64,000 nucleotides of DNA from assembly GCA_945882615.1 (NCBI GenBank), contig CAMCWK010000001.1:62001-126000 (forward strand), in the 5' to 3' direction. Below, piece by piece: positions 47,218 to 58,220 of this stretch (position 1 is its first letter; each line of letters opens with the position of its first letter). The DNA is from Rhizobium sp. Q54. Lineage in GTDB: Bacteria; Pseudomonadota; Alphaproteobacteria; Micropepsales; Micropepsaceae. The notes beneath the pieces are model-generated. The model had not been told where the DNA came from and did no database searches. It worked only from the letters and a program-made list of their open reading frames with translations. Both the position numbers and the translations under genes were made by a program.

Positions 47218-47676
47218 GTGAAACGCTCACGTAGAGGCGGCCGCAGGCCGCAACATGGTGGCGGCGGCGGCGGTAACAGCGGCGGCGGCAACAACGGAAG
47301 CGGGGGATTCAATCCCAACCGCACCTATGATTCCAGCGGCCCCGAGATCAAGATTCGCGGCTCGGCCAGCCATGTCTATGAGAAGTATCTGCAGCTCGCC
47401 CGTGACGCCAATTCCAGCGGCGACCGTGTCATGGCCGAGAATTATCTTCAGCATGCGGAGCATTATTACCGCATCATGGCTGCCGCAGCCGCCCAGCAGG
47501 CCCAGTATCAGGCCCAGCAGGCCGCGCAGAATCCGCGGCCCGTCGGCGCCGACGGCCAGCCCCAACCCCAGATCGCGCCCCAGCAGCCGCCGCAGCAGAG
47601 TGGCGGCAGCGGCGCGTCCTTCTCCCTGGCCGAAGGGGCCAGCGAAGAAGAGGGCGAAGAAGCCGAAGCCTCTTGA
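47218..47676 (+). CDS. DUF4167 RNA-binding-like protein
   Basis: The 152-residue protein starts KRSRRGGRRPQHGGGGGG, a basic Gly-rich stretch, then has the DUF4167 core YDSSGPEIKIRGSASHVYEKYLQLARDANSSGDRVMAENYLQHAEHYYRIM, and ends in a Gln/Pro-rich and acidic tail. The family is almost confined to Alphaproteobacteria, sits near prfA/prmC and clpB, and looks like an RNA or ribosome-associated factor. GTG 47218 has AAGGAAGG upstream, which fits better than longer in-frame starts. Confidence 0.9.
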   Translation: MKRSRRGGRRPQHGGGGGGNSGGGNNGSGGFNPNRTYDSSGPEIKIRGSASHVYEKYLQLARDANSSGDRVMAENYLQHAEHYYRIMAAAAAQQAQYQAQQAAQNPRPVGADGQPQPQIAPQQPPQQSGGSGASFSLAEGASEEEGEEAEAS

Positions 47677-47719
47677 TCTGACGCAAGGACAGGCGTTAAC
47701 CGCCTGGACAAACTGGGGC

Positions 47720-47748
47720 CTTGCAGCCCTGGTTCCGCGCTCCCATAT
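47720..47748 (+). promoter_or_regulatory. Probable sigma-32 (RpoH) promoter of clpB
   Basis: CTTGCA and CCCATAT stand 16 bases apart, about 70 bases upstream of the clpB ATG. They match the heat-shock consensus (CTTGAA near -35, CCCATnT near -10), and clpB is a classic RpoH target. Confidence 0.68.
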
Positions 47749-47816
47749 CTGCGCAAGAACGGGCCTTTGGGGCCGTATGATGGTCTGCTGCCGCAAGGGG
47801 CTGATCGGGAGAGAGC

Positions 47817-50441
<2,625 letters not shown>

Positions 50442-50502
50442 TAGAGGTGGATCGTTCTTACGCAGTCGCTACGGACGGATGGCGCGCCGCCTTATCGGCC
50501 TG

Positions 50503-52158
50503 TCACTTGACCCTGGCTTGACGCAGATCCGTGGTGTTGTCCGCGACCTTGGCCTCCAGCGGCATGGCGGCGACGACATTGTCGATCTCCACGCGCGAGG
50601 CCATGAATTTGGTCAGCAGCCGGCCTGTCAGCTGGCGCCCCTGGGCGACTTTGACCCTGAGCGGATTGACCTGGGCATTGTTGACCACAATCTCATAATG
50701 CAGATGCGGGCCGGTCGACATGCCGGTGTTGCCGCTATAGCCAAAGATCTGTCCCTGGCGCACCCGCGCGCCGCGCCGCAGGCCCGGCGCGAAACGCGAC
50801 AGATGGGCATAGTTGGTGGAATAGCCATTGCCATGGCTGATCTTCACCAGGTTGCCATAACCCCGGGTGCGGCCCATGAACGAGATGGTGCCGGAGCCCG
50901 CGCTCATCACCGGCGTGCCGGTCGGCACGGCGAAATCCACGCCCCGATGCATGCGCGAATATCCCAGGATGGGATGGAAGCGCGAACCGAAGCCTGATGA
51001 GATGCGCGCGCCATCCACCGGCGTTCGCATCAGCAACCCACGCGCACTTTCGCCCTTGGTATCGAAATATTCCGGCGGCTCGTTCGGATCGGGCTGGAAG
51101 CGATACATGGGGATCTGCTTGCCGTCCAAGGTCATCATCGCATAGCTGATCGAGCCATATTTCGCGGGCTGGCCTTCGGGCGTGTAGTAATAGTCGTAAA
51201 AAACCTCGAACTTGTCGCCAGGTTGCAGGTCGCGCTGGAAGTCGACCTTGTAGGAGAACATGCGGATCATATCCACGACCACATCGGCGGGAATGCCCGC
51301 CTGCATGGCGGTGAGGTAGAGGCTGGAATTGATCGTGGCGCCGGCGCGGTGCTGATGCACCCGCAACTCCTTCTTTTCGATCTCGGCCGTGTAGCCGCCG
51401 TCGGTGGTACGGGTGACGGTGATCTCATCCTCGATCGAGGGAGAAAAATGCAGCGACAGCAACCGGGAGATCGGCTGGGAATCTTCCGGCATCGTCTCGC
51501 TGGTATCGTCCTGGGCTTCCACCGGCACCACCACCGGCTTGCGGTTCACCATCACAACGGTGGTGCGCGGTTCCGAGGGGTTTGGGGCCGCGCCGGTGGC
51601 GTCGATGGTGGCGACGGTATAGGTGAGATCGAAAATCTGCCCCGCCTTGAGTTGGCGCGGATTGAAATCCTTGCCCAGCGCGGCGACCACGGCACTGGCG
51701 TCCTGGCGCGAGATGCCGACATCTTCCAGCATGCCGCCCAGCGTGTCACCGGCATCGAGCGTGACGGTGCGGCTTTCGACACCAGGCGCGGGATTGGCAT
51801 TGTCCGCATTGTCGGCGGCGGTGTGCGTATCGGCGCCGCGCATCAGCTTGGTGAAAAGTTCATAGGGCAGGGACGAACGGCCCGGCGCGACCAGAGGGTG
51901 CGATACCGGCGTCATGCCCATCGCCAGAAGCGCAATGGCACCCGCCACCATCGCGGTGAGGGACGTGGAAACCAAGGCCCAGCGGCCATCGGTGGTGGCC
52001 AGGGCCGCGCCGGCGCCATCAAAGCGCTGCAGCAGCATGGCCATGGCCGGGTTGGCGCTGGCCGGCGCAGCCGTCACCACGACTTGCTCTTTCTTGGTGC
52101 CGAAGCGGGCACGCGCAGTCTCACGCGCAGTCTTATGGCGGGAATTGCGGTCGCTCAT
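50503..52158 (-). CDS. M23-family cell wall metallopeptidase with membrane anchor
   Basis: The 551-residue protein has an N-terminal helix (about 61-83), a LysM-like/OapA-like segment (about 128-185; VTLDAGDTLGGMLEDVGIS), a middle domain and a C-terminal LytM (M23) peptidase. Zinc ligands are His404 and Asp408 (MHRGVDFAVPTG) and His487, with His485, in GPHLHYEI; all are intact, so it should cut peptidoglycan cross-bridges, unlike the degenerate EnvC/NlpD type. ATG 52158 is chosen because the longer frame runs into the non-coding upstream gap. Confidence 0.93.
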   Translation of the reverse strand: MSDRNSRHKTARETARARFGTKKEQVVVTAAPASANPAMAMLLQRFDGAGAALATTDGRWALVSTSLTAMVAGAIALLAMGMTPVSHPLVAPGRSSLPYELFTKLMRGADTHTAADNADNANPAPGVESRTVTLDAGDTLGGMLEDVGISRQDASAVVAALGKDFNPRQLKAGQIFDLTYTVATIDATGAAPNPSEPRTTVVMVNRKPVVVPVEAQDDTSETMPEDSQPISRLLSLHFSPSIEDEITVTRTTDGGYTAEIEKKELRVHQHRAGATINSSLYLTAMQAGIPADVVVDMIRMFSYKVDFQRDLQPGDKFEVFYDYYYTPEGQPAKYGSISYAMMTLDGKQIPMYRFQPDPNEPPEYFDTKGESARGLLMRTPVDGARISSGFGSRFHPILGYSRMHRGVDFAVPTGTPVMSAGSGTISFMGRTRGYGNLVKISHGNGYSTNYAHLSRFAPGLRRGARVRQGQIFGYSGNTGMSTGPHLHYEIVVNNAQVNPLRVKVAQGRQLTGRLLTKFMASRVEIDNVVAAMPLEAKVADNTTDLRQARVK

Positions 52159-52391
52159 ACGGCCCGTAAGGGCGCTCCATTGTCGTTGGAAGCGCAGCGG
52201 GCGCATGGTCCCCCGACCATGACACCTGCCTCGATCCAGCCCAGTTCCAAGCCCGTGCGCCATCCCCGACGCGCGACCGTGAATCATATAACCGCCCCTT
52301 TATGGGGGGAGCAACCCTGAATTGGCCCTGAATGATCTGTAATGGCTTGTTGCCATTGGACTTTAGACGATTTCCAAAGTTCCATAACCTG
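52159..52391. other. Divergent control region between the M23 and S1/P1 nuclease genes
   Basis: The 233 bases hold promoters for both neighbours. The stretch 52290-52390 is less GC-rich and could carry the nuclease promoter, but no -35/-10 pair is convincing. No ORF of its own is supported. Confidence 0.4.
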
Positions 52392-53174
52392 ATGATGCGA
52401 ATCCTCCTCGCGGTTCTGCTGTTGCTGCCCCCCGTTCCGGCCCTGGCCTGGGGCGCGCAGGGCCATGAGATCGTCACCACCATCGCGGCCCATCAGCTGA
52501 CGGTGCGGGCCAGGGCCCAGGTGGCGCGGCTGCTGGGGAGCCCAGCGATGCTGATCCACGATTCCAACTGGGCCGATGAGGTGCGCGATCAGCGCCCCGA
52601 AACCGGACCCTGGCATTATGTCGATATTCCCTTGCGTGCGCCCAATTACGTTCCGGCGCGGCACTGCCAAACCGGCCAGTGTGTGGTGAGCCAGATTATT
52701 CGGGCGCGGCAAACGCTGGCCGATCCCCGTCAACCGGCGGCCAGGCGCGCAGAGGCCTTGCGCTTCCTGATCCATTTGGTGGCCGACCTGCACCAGCCGC
52801 TGCATGCGGCGGACAATGGCGATCGTGGCGGCAACGACATCCGGATCAGCCTGGATGGCCGGCGCACCAACCTGCACCAGTTGTGGGATACCAGGATCGT
52901 GGAGGCCATGGGTCGCAACACCGCGAAAATCGCGGTCGGCATTGCGGGCGCGGTTTCGCCCCAGCAACGCAAAGCCTGGCAGGCGGGTGCGCCGGCGGTA
53001 TGGGCCGATGAGTCCCATCGCATCGCGCGCGATCGTGTCTATCGCATGGTGCAGGGGCGGCGCAGCCTGCGCCTGTCATCCGGATATCTGCGCGCCGAAA
53101 TGCCAACGACGCGCCAGCAGCTCGCCAAGGCCGGGATGCGGCTGGCATGGCTGCTCAACACGACGCTGCGCTAG
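52392..53174 (+). CDS. Secreted S1/P1-type zinc nuclease
   Basis: The 260-residue protein has a signal peptide (MMRILLAVLLLLPPVPALA) cut just before Trp, giving the mature N terminus WGAQGHEIV. That Trp is a zinc ligand in S1/P1 nucleases. Further ligands are in SNWADEVRDQ, WHYVDIP, LIHLVADLHQPLHAADNGDRGGND and LHQLWDT. It should hydrolyse single-stranded DNA or RNA and 3'-nucleotides outside the cytoplasm, maybe for phosphate or nucleoside supply. Its stop overlaps that of phaZ in CTAG. Confidence 0.93.
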   Translation: MMRILLAVLLLLPPVPALAWGAQGHEIVTTIAAHQLTVRARAQVARLLGSPAMLIHDSNWADEVRDQRPETGPWHYVDIPLRAPNYVPARHCQTGQCVVSQIIRARQTLADPRQPAARRAEALRFLIHLVADLHQPLHAADNGDRGGNDIRISLDGRRTNLHQLWDTRIVEAMGRNTAKIAVGIAGAVSPQQRKAWQAGAPAVWADESHRIARDRVYRMVQGRRSLRLSSGYLRAEMPTTRQQLAKAGMRLAWLLNTTLR

Positions 53175-54388
53175 TTGGCGGCCTGGATGGTGTTGCGGAC
53201 CATCGGATAGATCTGGGTCTGCCAGCGGGTGCCGGAAAACACGCCATAATGGCCGACACCGGGCTGTATATAATGATTCTTGCGATAAGGCTTGATGCTG
53301 GCACAGAGGTCCTGCGCCGCCATGGTCTGACCAAGGCCGCAGATATCGTCGCGCTCGCCTTCCACCGTCAGCAGCGAGGTCTTGCGGATGGCGCGCGGAT
53401 CCACCTTGCGGTTGCGATAGGTGAATATCCCCTTTGGGAGATGCTGCTCCTGGAAAACCTTTTGCACGGTTTCCAGATAGAATTCCGCCGGCAGGTCGGC
53501 GATGGAAAAATACTCGTCGTAGAATTTCCGGTTGGCGTCGGCCTTGTTGATCTCGCCCTTCAGGATATGACCGAACAGGTCCATATGGGCGCGGACATGG
53601 CGCGAAAGGTTCATGGTGACGAAGGCCGACAGCTGCAGGAAGCCGGGATAGACGCGGCGGTGCGCGCCGGCATAGCGGCGGGGTACGGGGGTGACCAGGT
53701 TGCGCTCGAACCATTCCACCGGATGCTCATTGGCGAGGATGTTGACCTTGGTCGGGTTGATGGATGTGTCCACCGGGCCGGCCATCAGGGTCAGGCTGGC
53801 CGGCGTGGCGGCATTGGCGTCTTCGGCCATCAGGGCTGTGGCCGCCATCAGCATGGGGCAGGGCTGGCAGACCGCAATGCCGTGTGCGCCAGGGCCGATA
53901 TGCGCAAAGAAGGCCATCAGGTGATCAATATATTCGTCGGTGCCGAAGCGCCCTTCGCTCAGCGGCACATCCCGGCCGCTTTTCCAATCGGTGATATAGA
54001 CATCGTTATCGGCGAGCAAAGTCTGGGCGGTATGGCGCAGCAGGGTGGGGAAATGCCCGGCCATCGGCGCCACCAGCAGCACGCGGGGCTGGTCCTTGAC
54101 GCCTTCCTTGCGGAAACGAACCAGATTGCCGAACGGCATCTCCAGCGCCACCTCTTCATGGACCTTCACCGGATGGCCTTCGACGGTGACCTGTTCGATG
54201 CCATAGGCCGGACGGTCGTGAATGGCGTGGGCGCGGGAGAGGACTTCCGCGCCGGCGGCAAAACTGCGGAACATGTAATTGGCGGCGGGACCCATATTGG
54301 TGTCGCCGAATGCGGTTTTCATCAGGTCGGCGCCCGCGCGCCAAGGCGCGAGAAAATACTGCTGGGCCTGATAGGCTTCGTACAACAT
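53171..54388 (-). CDS. phaZ: Intracellular polyhydroxyalkanoate depolymerase
   Basis: The 405-residue alpha/beta hydrolase is like Ralstonia PhaZa1, which breaks down stored poly-3-hydroxybutyrate. The nucleophile is the Cys of VCQPCP (about Cys174), replacing the usual lipase Ser. MLYEAYQAQQYFLAPWRAGADLM, DVYITDWKSGRDVPLSEGRFGTDEYIDHL and the C-terminal GVGHYGVFSGTRW with the catalytic His are as in the family. It implies that the cell stores PHA. No phaC or phasin gene is in the window. It is convergent with the S1/P1 nuclease gene. Confidence 0.94.
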   Translation of the reverse strand: MLYEAYQAQQYFLAPWRAGADLMKTAFGDTNMGPAANYMFRSFAAGAEVLSRAHAIHDRPAYGIEQVTVEGHPVKVHEEVALEMPFGNLVRFRKEGVKDQPRVLLVAPMAGHFPTLLRHTAQTLLADNDVYITDWKSGRDVPLSEGRFGTDEYIDHLMAFFAHIGPGAHGIAVCQPCPMLMAATALMAEDANAATPASLTLMAGPVDTSINPTKVNILANEHPVEWFERNLVTPVPRRYAGAHRRVYPGFLQLSAFVTMNLSRHVRAHMDLFGHILKGEINKADANRKFYDEYFSIADLPAEFYLETVQKVFQEQHLPKGIFTYRNRKVDPRAIRKTSLLTVEGERDDICGLGQTMAAQDLCASIKPYRKNHYIQPGVGHYGVFSGTRWQTQIYPMVRNTIQAAN

Positions 54389-54530
54389 TGGCGCTTTTGC
54401 CCCAGCCTGAAAGCCGTTCGGCTCCCAAGCAATTCCAGCAGATTCTGGCTATTGACCGTAGCCGACCATGCCATGCTGCAGTGCAAAATAATGCTTGTCA
54501 ACGCGCCGGAACCGGCCAAGACTGACAGAC

Positions 54531-55184
54531 ATGAGCGCGGTCCTGACGATCTCCAGCAAGAACTACTCCTCCTGGTCGCTGCGCGGCTGGCTGCTGTGCC
54601 GAATGGCGGGGCTGGATTTCAAGGAAGAGCTGCTTTCCAGCGACGATCCCGGCGCGCGGGCCGAGCTTTTGCTGCTGTCGCCGTCATTCCTGGTGCCCTG
54701 TCTCACCCACAATGGCGTGAAGGTATGGGACACACTGGCGATCGCCGAATATCTGCACGAGAATTTTCCCCAGGCCGGACTGCTGCCGAAAGACGCCGCG
54801 GCGCGCACCCACTGCCGTTCCATCTCGGGCGAGATGCATTCGGGATTTTCCAACCTGCGTTCAGCGCTGCCGATGAATCTCAAGGCCCATTACAAGGGGT
54901 TCAAGATATGGGCCGCGGCGCAGGCCGATATCGAGCGTGTCACCACGATCTGGCGCGAGTGCCTGACCCAGTATGGCGGCCCCTATCTGTTCGGCGCCAC
55001 GCCCAGCCTGGCCGACGCCATGTATGCGCCGGTGACCACCCGCTTCACCACCTATGACGTCAAGCTGGACCGCACTTGTGCGGATTATTGCGAAACAATC
55101 CAGTCCTTGCCCGACATGATGGAATGGATCGAAGCCGCCCGCGCCGAGAAAGCGGGCATCGAAGAGCTGGAAGCCGAATTCTAA
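54531..55184 (+). CDS. Glutathione S-transferase family protein
   Basis: The 217-residue protein has a thioredoxin-like N-terminal domain (TISSKNYSSWSLRGWLLCRMAGLDFKEEL, VPCLTHNGVKVWDTLAIAEYL, with the cis-Pro of VPCL) and a helical C-terminal domain (SLADAMYAPVTTRF). The SSWS near the N terminus is the likely GSH-activating Ser. Substrate unknown. ATG 54531 is the natural start. It is divergent from phaZ across 142 bases. Confidence 0.88.
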   Translation: MSAVLTISSKNYSSWSLRGWLLCRMAGLDFKEELLSSDDPGARAELLLLSPSFLVPCLTHNGVKVWDTLAIAEYLHENFPQAGLLPKDAAARTHCRSISGEMHSGFSNLRSALPMNLKAHYKGFKIWAAAQADIERVTTIWRECLTQYGGPYLFGATPSLADAMYAPVTTRFTTYDVKLDRTCADYCETIQSLPDMMEWIEAARAEKAGIEELEAEF

Positions 55185-55209
55185 TATTCTTCTCCATGGC
55201 CGGAGCCCC

Positions 55210-55307
55210 CCGAACCGCGCGAAGCGCGGTCGGAGGGTAAACTTCACGACCCGGCCATCCATCGTCTCGCTCGAAAGAAGTTGGATGGGCGGCTCAAGGC
55301 CGCCCAT
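55210..55307. terminator. Two hairpins between the convergent GST and bfr genes
   Basis: ACCGCGC-GAA-GCGCGGT (inner stem 55214-55230, extended to 55210-55233) and ATGGGCGGC-5-GCCGCCCAT (55285-55307) are perfect stems. They lie between facing stop codons. Neither has a long T run, so termination is likely but not certain; the second is placed to end bfr transcription. Confidence 0.6.
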
Positions 55308-55319
55308 GGTGAGTGCAGT

Positions 55320-55898
55320 TTACGAGGCCGACTCGTTTGGCTTCGTCTGCAATTGCACGAAGTTTTCCATGCCCATCTGCTCAATCAGGCGCATCTGGGT
55401 CTGCAGCCAGTCGATATGCTCTTCCTCGCTCTCCAGGATGGCGGTGAAAAGTTCACGGCTGATGTAATCCTTGACCTGTTCGCAATGCGCGATTGCCATC
55501 TTGAGATCGGGCAGGCCGATCATTTCCAGCGACAGGTCGCATTTGAGAACTTCGGCGACATTCTCGCCGATCATCAGCTTGCCGAGATCCTGCAGATTGG
55601 GCAGGCCGCCCAGGAACAGCACGCGCTTGATCAGCCTGTCGGCGTGCTTCATCTCGTCGATGGATTCTTCATATTCCTTCTTCGCCAGGATGCTGAGGCC
55701 CCAGTCGGCCAGCATCCGCGAATGCAGGAAATACTGATTGATGGCGGTGAGTTCGTTCTTGAGAACTTTGTTCAGGAACTTGATAGTGACAGGATCCCCC
55801 TGAAGGGAGGCGTGGGGCTCGGGGCCCGGCGCTACTCCGCCGCCAGAGACAGCGCTTCGCGACTTTGCTCCAGCATTCCTTCGATTGTTTCCTGGCAT
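55320..55898 (-). CDS. bfr: Bacterioferritin (start codon uncertain)
   Basis: The iron-storage subunit has the ferroxidase residues in NELTAINQYFLHSRM, the heme-ligand Met and metal residues in DEMKHADRLIKRVLFLGG, SLEM, and ILESEEEHIDWLQTQ. The family start is MxGDPxVIxxLNxxL, but the codon at that place (55805, before QGDPVTIKFLNKVL) is CTT, and no ATG, GTG or TTG lies between it and the bfd stop. ATG 55898 inside bfd gives the listed gene with a 31-residue N-terminal extension and a 67-base overlap. From CTT 55805 the protein would be the normal 161 residues. It stands in operon with bfd. Confidence 0.85.
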   Translation of the reverse strand: MPGNNRRNAGAKSRSAVSGGGVAPGPEPHASLQGDPVTIKFLNKVLKNELTAINQYFLHSRMLADWGLSILAKKEYEESIDEMKHADRLIKRVLFLGGLPNLQDLGKLMIGENVAEVLKCDLSLEMIGLPDLKMAIAHCEQVKDYISRELFTAILESEEEHIDWLQTQMRLIEQMGMENFVQLQTKPNESAS

Positions 55899-56017
55899 CG
55901 TCCGCAATTCTTTCTCACGCCACAGCGCGCATAGACGTCATCCGCGCACTCCGCGCCGCCGCAAATCGCGGCGCCGATGCGCTGGTCATTGAGTCTATTG
56001 CAGACGCAGACGATCAT
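55832..56017 (-). CDS. bfd: Bacterioferritin-associated ferredoxin
   Basis: The 61-residue protein has the Bfd 2Fe-2S pattern: MIVCVCNRLND with the CxC pair and VRKNCGRC with the CxxC pair. Bfd binds bacterioferritin and delivers electrons to release stored iron. ATG 56017 gives the normal start; the longer frame would cross its promoter. bfr follows on the same strand. A good promoter with paired palindromes lies upstream. Confidence 0.93.
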   Translation of the reverse strand: MIVCVCNRLNDQRIGAAICGGAECADDVYARCGVRKNCGRCQETIEGMLEQSREALSLAAE

Positions 56018-56042
56018 TCCAAGCGATCCGTGTGAGATAAAT

Positions 56043-56095
56043 TTGCAGCCGCAAATATATTGGCAGTTGCGAGTGATTGTCAATTGCTCTCGCAA
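56043..56095 (-). promoter_or_regulatory. bfd promoter flanked by two matching palindromes
   Basis: Read leftward, TTGACA (56083-56078) and TATATT (56059-56054) are 18 bases apart, or 17 if ATATAT is used, and lead to bfd. TTGC-N4-GCAA occurs at 56043-56054 and 56084-56095, 41 bases apart, almost exactly four helical turns, one overlapping the -10 box and one just upstream of the -35 box. This spacing suggests an operator pair, possibly for an iron-responsive regulator. The regulator cannot be named from this. Confidence 0.55.
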
Positions 56096-56129
56096 AAACC
56101 AGGGTTTCCGCCGGAAACTTGGCCGAAAA

Positions 56130-57695
56130 TCAGGCTTCCATGACCGTCTTGGCGACCGAGACGTAATCCGTCTTGCCGGTGGCCAGCAGCGGAATCGATG
56201 CCGTGCAAATCACCCGCCGCGGCACCGCCAGTTCCGAGACGCCATGATTCTGCGCCCAGGCCAGCAACTCCATGCGGTCGGCGTCTCTGGCGTCCGTCAC
56301 CAGCACGATCTGTTCCCCCTTGCGGCCGTCGGGCACCGCCACGGCGGCATGGGAATTTTCGGGCCAGAGCGCGGCGGCGATATTCTCCACCACCGCCAGC
56401 GACACGGTTTCGCCGCCGATCTTGGCAAAGCGTTTCAGGCGGCCGCGAATAGCAATGAACCGGTCTTCGTCGATCGAGACCACGTCGCCGGTATCGTGCC
56501 AGCCGCCTTCCGGCGGCACGATTTTGCCCGGCGCGTCCGGCTTGATGTAGCCCAGCATGATATTGGGACCGCGCAGGAAAAGCCGCCCCGCGCCGGGAAT
56601 GCCTTCCACCGGCTCCAGCCGCGCCTCCATGCCTGGCATGAGTTGACCGACGGTGCCCGGGCGGTTGGTCTCAATCTGATTGACGGCGACCACGGGCGAA
56701 GTTTCGGTGACGCCATAACCTTCCAGCAGGGTGATGCCGGACTTGCGGCGGATGAAGGCGCGGGTTTCGTCGCGCAAGCGTTCGGCGCCGCAGACCGCCA
56801 TGCGCAAGGAGGACAGTTCGTCGCCATCGCTGGCGCGGGCGTACTGGTTGATGAAGGTATCGGTCGTCAGCAGGATAGTGGCGCGGAATTGCTCAACACG
56901 GCGCACGATTTCCTTGGGCTGCAGCGGCGAAGGATGGCTGACCACCTTGATGCCGGCGATCAGCGGCAGAATGGTGCCGCCCGTCAGGCCGAAACAATGA
57001 AAAATGGGCAGGGGATTGAACATGACATCACCCGGATAGACGCGCACATGCGCCAGCACCTGCGCGACATTGGCCAGGATATTCTCGTGGCTCAGCGCCA
57101 CCCCCTTCGGCTCACCCTCGGTGCCAGAGGTGAACAGGATCACGGCGGTTTTCTTCGGATCGGGCCGCGCCGCCAGCAAAGCGGGCGCCATCTTGCCTGC
57201 TACGGCTGTCAGCTTGTCCGTCAGCGACAGGTTCTTGCGCACATCTTCCAGATAGACGATCTCGGTGCCGGAAAGGCCCGCAATCAGATCCTCAAGCCCG
57301 GCGACTTCGATCAGCCGCCGGGCGGTGACGATGCGCTTCACCTGGGCGGTGCGCAGCGCGCTTTTCAGTCCCGCCACGCCAGAGGTGAAATTCAGCATGG
57401 TGGGAATGCGCCCCATGGCCGATAGCGCCAGAAAGGCCAGCGTGCCGGCCGCGCCGGTCGGCAGCATCACCCCGACGCAGTCGCCGGCGCGGGTGCCGGC
57501 CTTGAGCGCTGAACCCAGCGCAAAGCTGGCGCGGATAATGTCATCATAGGTCAGCGCCCGGTCGTCGCCATCCACCAGTGCGACCGTCCAGCCGCCAAAC
57601 TCGCGGCGCGCATCGATCACGGCCTGAAAAACCGAACGCCGCGCCGATGCCATGTCGAACGGCTTCAGGCGCGGTGCTTGCGAAGTATTCGACAT
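56130..57695 (-). CDS. AMP-dependent acyl-CoA/acyl-ACP ligase
   Basis: The 521-residue ANL enzyme activates a carboxylate as acyl-AMP. Its ATP loop is LFTSGTEGEPKGVALSHENI, the A5 motif is LLEGYGVTETSPVVAV, DTGDVVSID and RGRLKRFAKIGGETVS are the hinge, and TGKTDY carries the catalytic Lys. The similarity pattern, with FGLTGGTILPLIAG, is closest to the ligase domain of Aas (2-acyl-glycerophosphoethanolamine acyltransferase), so long fatty acids are likely. ATG 57695 has GGAAG upstream. Confidence 0.87.
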   Translation of the reverse strand: MSNTSQAPRLKPFDMASARRSVFQAVIDARREFGGWTVALVDGDDRALTYDDIIRASFALGSALKAGTRAGDCVGVMLPTGAAGTLAFLALSAMGRIPTMLNFTSGVAGLKSALRTAQVKRIVTARRLIEVAGLEDLIAGLSGTEIVYLEDVRKNLSLTDKLTAVAGKMAPALLAARPDPKKTAVILFTSGTEGEPKGVALSHENILANVAQVLAHVRVYPGDVMFNPLPIFHCFGLTGGTILPLIAGIKVVSHPSPLQPKEIVRRVEQFRATILLTTDTFINQYARASDGDELSSLRMAVCGAERLRDETRAFIRRKSGITLLEGYGVTETSPVVAVNQIETNRPGTVGQLMPGMEARLEPVEGIPGAGRLFLRGPNIMLGYIKPDAPGKIVPPEGGWHDTGDVVSIDEDRFIAIRGRLKRFAKIGGETVSLAVVENIAAALWPENSHAAVAVPDGRKGEQIVLVTDARDADRMELLAWAQNHGVSELAVPRRVICTASIPLLATGKTDYVSVAKTVMEA

Positions 57696-57730
57696 GACGG
57701 CTTCCACGAATGGCGGAAGCGACTCTTAGC

Positions 57731-58108
57731 TCAAGTGGCGCGGAAATGCCCGATCCAGCTTTGGAAGTTGCGCGCCAGCTTTTCGCGGCCCGCGGGGCTT
57801 GCCGAGTGAAAAACGCCGGCGATCTGCTCGCGCAGGCCCTGCGAATCCGCCCAGAGCTTTTCCGCCTGCGGCTCGATCGCGCTGCGCAGCGGCTTCAGGA
57901 CGTCCTGCTCCAGCCGCTTGGGGCCGATGAGCGCCACCGCCAGGGCGGCGAGACCGACCGCGCCCGCCGTCACATACGCGACTTTAGCGGGGCGGCTGAA
58001 GGCCAGGCGGGAGGCGAGGGCGATCAGGGACGGGCTGACGGAATGTCGGGTTTTTTCCACTGCCCGGACAGCCCGGCGACGTGGTTTGAGGGTGGCGCGC
58101 GCGACCAT
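57731..58108 (-). CDS. Hypothetical single-helix protein
   Basis: The 125-residue protein has a very basic N terminus (VARATLKPRRRAVRAVEKTRH), one hydrophobic helix (about 43-62; VAYVTAGAVGLAALAVALIG) and an amphipathic C-terminal half (LEQDVLKPLRSAIEPQAEKLWADS). The start ATG 58108 is preferred over GTG-type codons four residues upstream. I recognise no family. It may be a membrane-associated protein linked to the acyl-CoA ligase downstream. Confidence 0.5.
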   Translation of the reverse strand: MVARATLKPRRRAVRAVEKTRHSVSPSLIALASRLAFSRPAKVAYVTAGAVGLAALAVALIGPKRLEQDVLKPLRSAIEPQAEKLWADSQGLREQIAGVFHSASPAGREKLARNFQSWIGHFRAT

Positions 58109-58220
58109 GATGGGCTCCAAATGGGTTGAACAACGCCAACGCGCGCAAAGCCTACCAGTTTCAATGCGGTTTGACGATTAGGATATAATTCCCAGTATTA
58201 TTATAGGCAGGAAGCACGCC

